Both the position numbers and the translations under genes were made by a program. Positions 13,533 to 17,488 of a stretch of DNA of 17,488 nt are shown one piece after another. Position 1 is the stretch's first letter; each line of letters opens with the position of its first letter. Source of the stretch: Burkholderiales bacterium (GTDB lineage Bacteria > Pseudomonadota > Gammaproteobacteria > Burkholderiales > Burkholderiaceae_C); assembly GCA_947450745.1 (NCBI GenBank), contig CANFYD010000018.1, positions 1 through 17,488 on the forward strand, read 5' to 3'. The notes under the pieces were generated by a model. That model was not told where the DNA came from. It saw only the letters and a program-made list of their open reading frames with translations, and made no database searches.

Positions 13533-13854
13533 CAAAACCTCCATCAAGCATGGGCTGGGCGATGTCGCCAGGAAGCGGGCACTGTTCAGCCAACTCGGCA
13601 CTAACTTGTCATCCGCACGCATCTAAAAATTCAGCTCGCGAGCTGCTGGTGGCCTTTTCTTCAGCATAAATGCGCGTCTTCCAGCGCCTTTGATCTTGGG
13701 GCCTGTGGTGAAAAAGACATTGTAGGGAAAGCACCAATGTCACCGCCCTTCAGATAATTAACAATTAATTAATTCGTTCAGAAGCCTCTTTTGTACGAAC
13801 ACCCTAGCCTCCCGGCCGATGCCGCCAGCGGAGCTAAAAACCAACGGAGACAAC
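13533..13854. other. 322-bp divergent intergenic region upstream of gtsA
   Basis: This lies between the Tdi1-like gene (minus) and gtsA (plus). The right half is AT-rich (AATTAACAATTAATTAATT around 13756-13774), unlike the surrounding GC-rich DNA, so a promoter is likely here. The inverted repeat 13716-13741 is the best operator candidate. I could not assign -35/-10 boxes with confidence. Confidence 0.6.
13716..13741. promoter_or_regulatory. inverted repeat, possible operator of the sugar-uptake genes
   Basis: GACATTG (13716-13722) and CAATGTC (13735-13741) are perfect 7-bp arms around a 12-bp spacer, 114 bp before the gtsA start and next to the AT-rich tract. Arm length and spacing fit a dimeric regulator. 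It does not match a consensus that I can name. Confidence 0.35.
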
Positions 13855-15117
13855 ATGTTGAAATTTTCCAAACTGGCGAAAGCTGCGGCTTTGGCGGTTG
13901 CCGGCGCGACCCTGAGCGCTGCCGCTCTGGCAGGTGAAGTTGAAGTCCTGCACTACTGGACATCGGGCGGCGAGGCCAAATCGGTCGTCGAGCTGAAGAA
14001 GATCATGCAAGCCAAGGGCCATGTCTGGAAGGACTTCGCCGTGGCCGGCGGTGGTGGTGACAACGCCGCCACTGTGCTGAAGAGCCGTGTGGTGTCGGGC
14101 AACCCGCCAGCCGCTGCCCAGATCAAGGGCCCAGCCATTCAGGAATGGGCTTCGGAAGGCGTGCTCGCCAATTTGGACTCCGTCGCTCAGGCCGAGAAAT
14201 GGGACAGCCTGCTGCCCAAAGTGGTTGCCGACGTGATGAAGTACAAGGGCAATTACGTGGCCGCACCGGTCAACGTGCACCGCGTCAACTGGATGTGGGC
14301 CAACGCCGCCGTGCTGAAGAAAGCCGGCGTCGCGACCATGCCCAAGAACTGGGACGAGTTCTTTGTGGCGGCCGACAAGATCAAGAAGGTCGGTCTGATT
14401 CCCGTCGCCCATGGCGGCCAGAACTGGCAAGACTTCACCACCTTCGAATCGGTCCTGCTGGGCATTGGTGGTGCCAAGTTCTACTCCGACGCGCTGGTCA
14501 AGCTCGACCCCACGGCGCTGAACAGCGACACGATGAAGAAGTCGCTGGAAACCTTCCGCAAGGTCAAGGCTTACACCGATGCAGCCGCACCGGGTCGTGA
14601 CTGGAATCTGGCCACGGCCATGGTGATGCAGGAAAAGGCCGGCTTCCAGTTCATGGGTGATTGGGCCAAGGGCGAGTTCCTGGCCGCCGGCAAGGTGCCG
14701 GGCAAAGACTTCCTGTGTGCTGCGGCACCAGGCACTGCCAATGCATTCACGTTCAACGTGGATTCGTTTGCCATGTTCAAACTCAAGGAAGCCTCCGCCC
14801 AAAAGGCGCAGGGTGATCTGGCCGCCGCCATCATGGGCACAGAGTTCCAAGAGGTGTTCAACCTGAACAAGGGCTCCATCCCGGTGCGCTTGAACATGAA
14901 TATGGCCAAGTTCGACGACTGCGCCAAGTTGTCCTCCAAGGACTTCGTCGAGACCGCCAAGACGGGCGGTTTGGTGCCCTCGGTCGCCCACGGCATGGCG
15001 ATTTCGCCGGCTGCTGAAGGCGCGATCAAGGATGCGGTCAGCCAGTTCTGGAACGACGACTCGATCACGGTCGCCGAAGCCCAGAAGCGCATTGCTGCCG
15101 CTGCGAAATTCAAATAA
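13855..15117 (+). CDS. gtsA: sugar ABC transporter substrate-binding protein, GtsA-like (glucose/mannose type)
   Basis: A 420-aa periplasmic sugar receptor (SBP_bac_1). The signal peptide is about residues 1-26 (basic LKFSKLAK, hydrophobic core, AALA before Gly27). The mature chain opens with VEVLHYWTSGGEAKSV and runs through WKDFAVAGGGGDNAATVLKS, GNPPAAAQIKGPAIQEW, YVAAPVNVHRVNWMW, AHGGQNWQDFTTFESV, FMGDWAKGEF, NKGSIPVRLNM and TGGLVPSVAHGMA. These follow my memory of Pseudomonas GtsA closely along the whole length. ATG 13855 has GGAG about 7 nt upstream; an in-frame ATG at 13819 would spoil the signal peptide. It is followed by a LamB-type porin 33 bp later and a GtsB-like permease. Glucose is the likeliest ligand, but a disaccharide cannot be excluded. 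Confidence 0.93.
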   Translation: MLKFSKLAKAAALAVAGATLSAAALAGEVEVLHYWTSGGEAKSVVELKKIMQAKGHVWKDFAVAGGGGDNAATVLKSRVVSGNPPAAAQIKGPAIQEWASEGVLANLDSVAQAEKWDSLLPKVVADVMKYKGNYVAAPVNVHRVNWMWANAAVLKKAGVATMPKNWDEFFVAADKIKKVGLIPVAHGGQNWQDFTTFESVLLGIGGAKFYSDALVKLDPTALNSDTMKKSLETFRKVKAYTDAAAPGRDWNLATAMVMQEKAGFQFMGDWAKGEFLAAGKVPGKDFLCAAAPGTANAFTFNVDSFAMFKLKEASAQKAQGDLAAAIMGTEFQEVFNLNKGSIPVRLNMNMAKFDDCAKLSSKDFVETAKTGGLVPSVAHGMAISPAAEGAIKDAVSQFWNDDSITVAEAQKRIAAAAKFK

Positions 15118-15150
15118 GTCAGTCAATTTTTAAAGATCCAACAGAGACAC

Positions 15151-16344
15151 ATGATGAAGACCACACACAAAATCCGTTTGATCGCCACCGCCGCAGCGCT
15201 GTGCGCCAGCAGCGCATTTGCCGCTGAAATCGCCGGCATCGAGTTCCATGGCTACTCGCGTGGCGGCCCGGTGCTCAGCTACGAAGACGGCGTCAAGGGC
15301 AGCATGTCCCTGGGCGGCGACATGCAGAAATATCGCCTCGGCAACGAAGGCGACAACGGCATCGAGATCGACCTGATCAAGAACTTCGAAGCCGGTGGTC
15401 AGAAATGGAAAATCCATTACATGCCCACCAAGTGGAACAGCGGTGCGATCAGCACCGAGCAGGCTTATGTGGAAATGGGCGGCTTGTCGTTTGCTCCCGA
15501 AGCCAAGTTCTGGGCCGGCGAGCGCCGCTTGCGCATCCAGGACGTCCACATCATTGACAACTTCCTGATGAACTACGGCAACAACCAGGGCGCCGGCATG
15601 ACCGACTTCGCCGTCGGCGGTGCCAAGCTCGGTGTGGGCGTGTTCAGCGGCGACAAGTTCGACCAGGCTCTGCCTACCGGCGTGAAAGCGCACCGCATCA
15701 ATGCCGACATCTCCGACATCAACACCAACCCCGGCGGCAAGCTGCGGGTCTTGTTGACGGCAGTGGGTGGCCAGGGCTTGGCAGGCGGCAATTCGGGTTC
15801 AGCCATCTCCGTGTCGCACAACCAGGCGGACTTCCTGATCGCCGGCATGAGCAATGTGCTGTTCCTGCAGGCCTCGACCGGCCATGCCCGCATCGACGGC
15901 ATGTTCCTGGGGCTGGACGGCAAGACTGCGGGCCAGAAGGGCATGCGCATTGCCGACTCCTTGAACTGGCAGCTGGGCGCTTTTGGCGGCCAGACCATGT
16001 TGGGCTACCAGACCGCCAAGGACGACCTGACCGGCGTGACGACCAAGGACACCTCGGTCGGTGGTCGTATCTCCTATGCCTTTACGACCAACTTCAAGCT
16101 GTTGGCGGAAGTCGGCTCGACCCGCCGCGCGATCGACGGCCAAGCCAACCAGACGCTCAACAAGTTCACGATTGCGCCGACCATCTCGGTCGGCCCGGAC
16201 TTCTGGACCCGTCCGGAAATTCGCATGTACGTGACCCGTGCAAACTGGAACGCCGCCGCCGCGCAAGCGAACTCGACGACCTTTGGTCAGTTCGGCAAGA
16301 CGGCTCACACCATTGCCGGTATCCAGTACGAAATCTGGTGGTAA
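15151..16344 (+). CDS. lamB: LamB-family carbohydrate porin (maltoporin-like)
   Basis: A 397-aa outer-membrane beta-barrel letting sugars into the periplasm. The signal peptide is about residues 1-24 (MMKTTHKIR, hydrophobic core, SAFA before Ala25). LamB hallmarks are IEFHGYSRGGP at the mature N-terminus, KYRLGNEGDNGIEIDL, FWAGERRLRIQDVHIIDNF and MNYGNNQGAGMTDF, followed by alternating-residue beta strands. It ends in aromatic YEIWW, as expected for barrel insertion. It is slightly shorter than E. coli LamB (446 aa precursor). Two ATG codons in tandem (15151, 15154) both suit the weak AGAG Shine-Dalgarno. The position between the binding protein and permease is unusual; Pseudomonas gts operons place an OprB porin at the end. 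Sugar specificity is not readable here. Confidence 0.92.
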   Translation: MMKTTHKIRLIATAAALCASSAFAAEIAGIEFHGYSRGGPVLSYEDGVKGSMSLGGDMQKYRLGNEGDNGIEIDLIKNFEAGGQKWKIHYMPTKWNSGAISTEQAYVEMGGLSFAPEAKFWAGERRLRIQDVHIIDNFLMNYGNNQGAGMTDFAVGGAKLGVGVFSGDKFDQALPTGVKAHRINADISDINTNPGGKLRVLLTAVGGQGLAGGNSGSAISVSHNQADFLIAGMSNVLFLQASTGHARIDGMFLGLDGKTAGQKGMRIADSLNWQLGAFGGQTMLGYQTAKDDLTGVTTKDTSVGGRISYAFTTNFKLLAEVGSTRRAIDGQANQTLNKFTIAPTISVGPDFWTRPEIRMYVTRANWNAAAAQANSTTFGQFGKTAHTIAGIQYEIWW

Positions 16345-16372
16345 ATCGGGCTTTGGCCTGAAGTAGCTTGAC

Positions 16373-16399
16373 AAGGGCGGCCTTCGGCTGCCCTTTTTT
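16373..16399 (+). terminator. Rho-independent terminator after the porin gene
   Basis: Stem GGGCGGC / GCTGCCC (one G-U pair) with a CTTCG-type loop, followed by TTTTTT. It lies 29 bp after the porin stop. It should end or attenuate receptor/porin transcription before the permease genes, giving more receptor and porin than membrane permease. Confidence 0.88.
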
Positions 16400-16493
16400 C
16401 CAATCCCCTCGGCCGCTCTGGTCAGCAAGGGCAAAGTGGAATCAGTGATCCTAAATCCGGCAGTTGACCGCGCCCTACCGCCTCGGAGACCTC

Positions 16494-16682
16494 ATGTCTA
16501 TTGAGATTTTTCTGTCCGCATACCTTCACCCCTTGGGTGAAAGCGCTACGCAGCCGATTGCGCCGCGCTACGGCACGCTGGCTGCGTTGCTTCTCCTGGT
16601 GGGCAAGAGCCCACTGCGTCGGCGCGCCTTGCCATCGCACCGCATCGCAGCCCACTCAGCCGCGTCCAACTGCAGGATCTAG
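16494..16682 (+). CDS. possible 62-aa small ORF upstream of gtsB, doubtful
   Basis: ATG 16494 is preceded by GGAG 6-7 nt upstream and the frame ends with TAG one base before the gtsB ATG, an arrangement that would allow translational coupling. The product (MSIEIFLSAYLHPLGESATQ at the N-terminus) has a short hydrophobic stretch (TLAALLLLVG) and a basic middle, and resembles nothing I know. Its composition is ordinary for a chance frame in GC-rich DNA, so it is reported only because of the Shine-Dalgarno and the spacing. Confidence 0.2.
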   Translation: MSIEIFLSAYLHPLGESATQPIAPRYGTLAALLLLVGKSPLRRRALPSHRIAAHSAASNCRI

Positions 16683-16683
16683 G

Positions 16684-17488
16684 ATGAATAAAAATCTCGA
16701 ATCATGGTTACCCAAGTTGGTCGTCGCACCGGCCTTCGTCCTGGGCTTCGCCTTCATTTACGGCTTCATGGTGTGGAACGGCTTGCTGTCGTTCACCGCC
16801 TCGCGGATGCTGCCCAACTACAGTGAATTCGTAGGCTTGGCGCAGTACGAGCAGTTGTTCGCGCTGGACCGCTGGTGGGTGGCGCTGAAAAATCTGGGCA
16901 TTTTCAGCCTGCTGTACGTCGGCGGCTCGATGCTGCTGGGCATGACCCTGGCCATTTTCCTGGACCAGAAGATCCGCGCGGAAGGCTTTTTGCGCACCAT
17001 ATTTCTTTATCCGATGGCGCTGTCTTTCATCGTCACCGGCACCGCCTGGAAGTGGATCATGAACCCCAGCCTCGGGCTGGAAAAGCTGATGCACGACTGG
17101 GGCTGGACCAGCTTTCACTTCGACTGGCTGGTGCAATCGGACACCGCCATCTACTGCGTGGTGATTGCCGGCATCTGGCAGTCGGCCGGTTTTGCCATGG
17201 CCTTGTTCCTGGCCGGGCTGCGTGGCATCGACGACAGCATCATCAAGGCCGCACAGATCGACGGCGCTGCGTTGCCGCGCATCTACTGGCGCATCATCTT
17301 GCCGATGTTGCGGCCGGTGGTGTTCTCCACCATCCTGGTGCTAGCCCACTTGTCGATCAAGAGCTTCGACCTGGTGATGGCCTTGACCGCAGGCGGCCCC
17401 GGTTATGCCACCGACGTGCCCGCCACCTTCATGTATGTGATGAGCTTTACCCGCGGCCAGATCGGCCTCGGCGCCGCCAGCGCCACCA
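16684..17488 (+). CDS. gtsB: sugar ABC transporter permease, GtsB-like, cut by the right edge
   Basis: The first 268 residues of an inner-membrane permease of the MalF/UgpA type, still open at the window end; roughly 20-40 residues are missing, judging from family length. Visible features are WLPKLVVAPAFVLGFAFIYG (first helix), DRWWVALKNLGIF, RTIFLYPMALSFIVTGTAWK, and the cytoplasmic EAA loop at about 186-211 (IIKAAQIDGAALPRIYWRII then LPMLRP) that binds the ATPase. SFDLVMALTAGGPGYATDVP follows, a strong gts-type signature. ATG 16684 has AGGA 6 nt upstream. It follows a terminator and a 339-bp gap after the porin. A partner permease (GtsC) and a MalK-like ATPase are expected to the right. Confidence 0.93.
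   Translation, partial: MNKNLESWLPKLVVAPAFVLGFAFIYGFMVWNGLLSFTASRMLPNYSEFVGLAQYEQLFALDRWWVALKNLGIFSLLYVGGSMLLGMTLAIFLDQKIRAEGFLRTIFLYPMALSFIVTGTAWKWIMNPSLGLEKLMHDWGWTSFHFDWLVQSDTAIYCVVIAGIWQSAGFAMALFLAGLRGIDDSIIKAAQIDGAALPRIYWRIILPMLRPVVFSTILVLAHLSIKSFDLVMALTAGGPGYATDVPATFMYVMSFTRGQIGLGAASAT

Larger units (their letters stand above)
16345..16683. other. 339-bp gap between porin and permease, with terminator and possible small ORF
   Basis: This separates the highly expressed-looking pair (receptor, porin) from the permease gene. It holds a Rho-independent terminator at 16373-16399 and a possible 62-codon frame at 16494-16682. A TGAAAGCGCTA word near 16539 vaguely resembles a LacI-type half-site but lacks a convincing second half. 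Confidence 0.6.

Noticed and set aside
13834..15126. 430-codon minus-strand open frame
   Set aside because: Antisense to gtsA, which has a signal peptide and full-length family resemblance. The shadow has no recognisable motif.
16539..16549. TGAAAGCGCTA resembling a LacI-family operator
   Set aside because: The second half-site is poor and the position after a terminator and inside a possible frame gives little support.

Overview
The window looks like chromosomal DNA of a high-GC betaproteobacterium, most likely a member of the Burkholderiales. This is an inference from codon use (strong G/C third positions), the families present and the style of the intergenic repeats; no rRNA, tRNA or marker gene fixes the taxonomy. 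No phage, integrase, transposase, plasmid or CRISPR signature was found.

Layout, left to right. (1) 1-1586, minus strand: the N-terminal part of an M20 metallopeptidase and an alpha/beta hydrolase of the monoacylglycerol lipase type. (2) 1605-1896: an intergenic stretch holding a 131-bp imperfect palindrome with 12-bp perfect terminal inverted repeats. (3) 1897-2730, plus strand: a dienoyl-CoA isomerase-like crotonase, convergent with the next operon. (4) 6039-2766, minus strand: a compact three-gene operon encoding a CPA2-type cation/proton antiporter without a cytoplasmic nucleotide-binding domain, a YbdK/GCS2-type carboxylate-amine ligase and a class I glutamine amidotransferase-like (C26) gamma-glutamyl hydrolase. 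Its genes are joined by 4-bp stop/start overlaps, and all three appear to use non-AUG starts. (5) 11332-6345, minus strand: an ABC importer resembling EhuBCDA (ectoine/hydroxyectoine), then a YnaI-like MscS channel and a bactofilin. A second, canonical MscS gene (11638-12483, plus) diverges from the importer. (6) 12638-13532, minus strand: a 73-aa two-helix membrane protein and a DUF1851/Tdi1-type (T6SS immunity-like) protein. (7) 13855 to the right edge, plus strand: a GtsA-like sugar-binding protein, a LamB-family porin, an intercistronic terminator, and a GtsB-like permease cut by the window edge.

Functionally, regions 4 and 5 look like an osmotic and ionic homeostasis neighbourhood: solute uptake for high osmolarity, two mechanosensitive channels for emergency efflux at low osmolarity, and a cation/proton antiporter coupled to gamma-glutamyl chemistry. 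Region 7 is a glucose- or oligosaccharide-type uptake system from outer-membrane porin to inner-membrane permease; the rest of it should lie to the right. Intergenic DNA is rich in small palindromic repeats: two divergent copies of one family in opposite orientation, two copies of an identical 23-bp word, a REP-like inverted pair and a GGGGTCAGAGTCA hairpin.

The strongest candidate for an under-described system is the antiporter-ligase-hydrolase operon. The osmotic island and the two-copy repeats come next.
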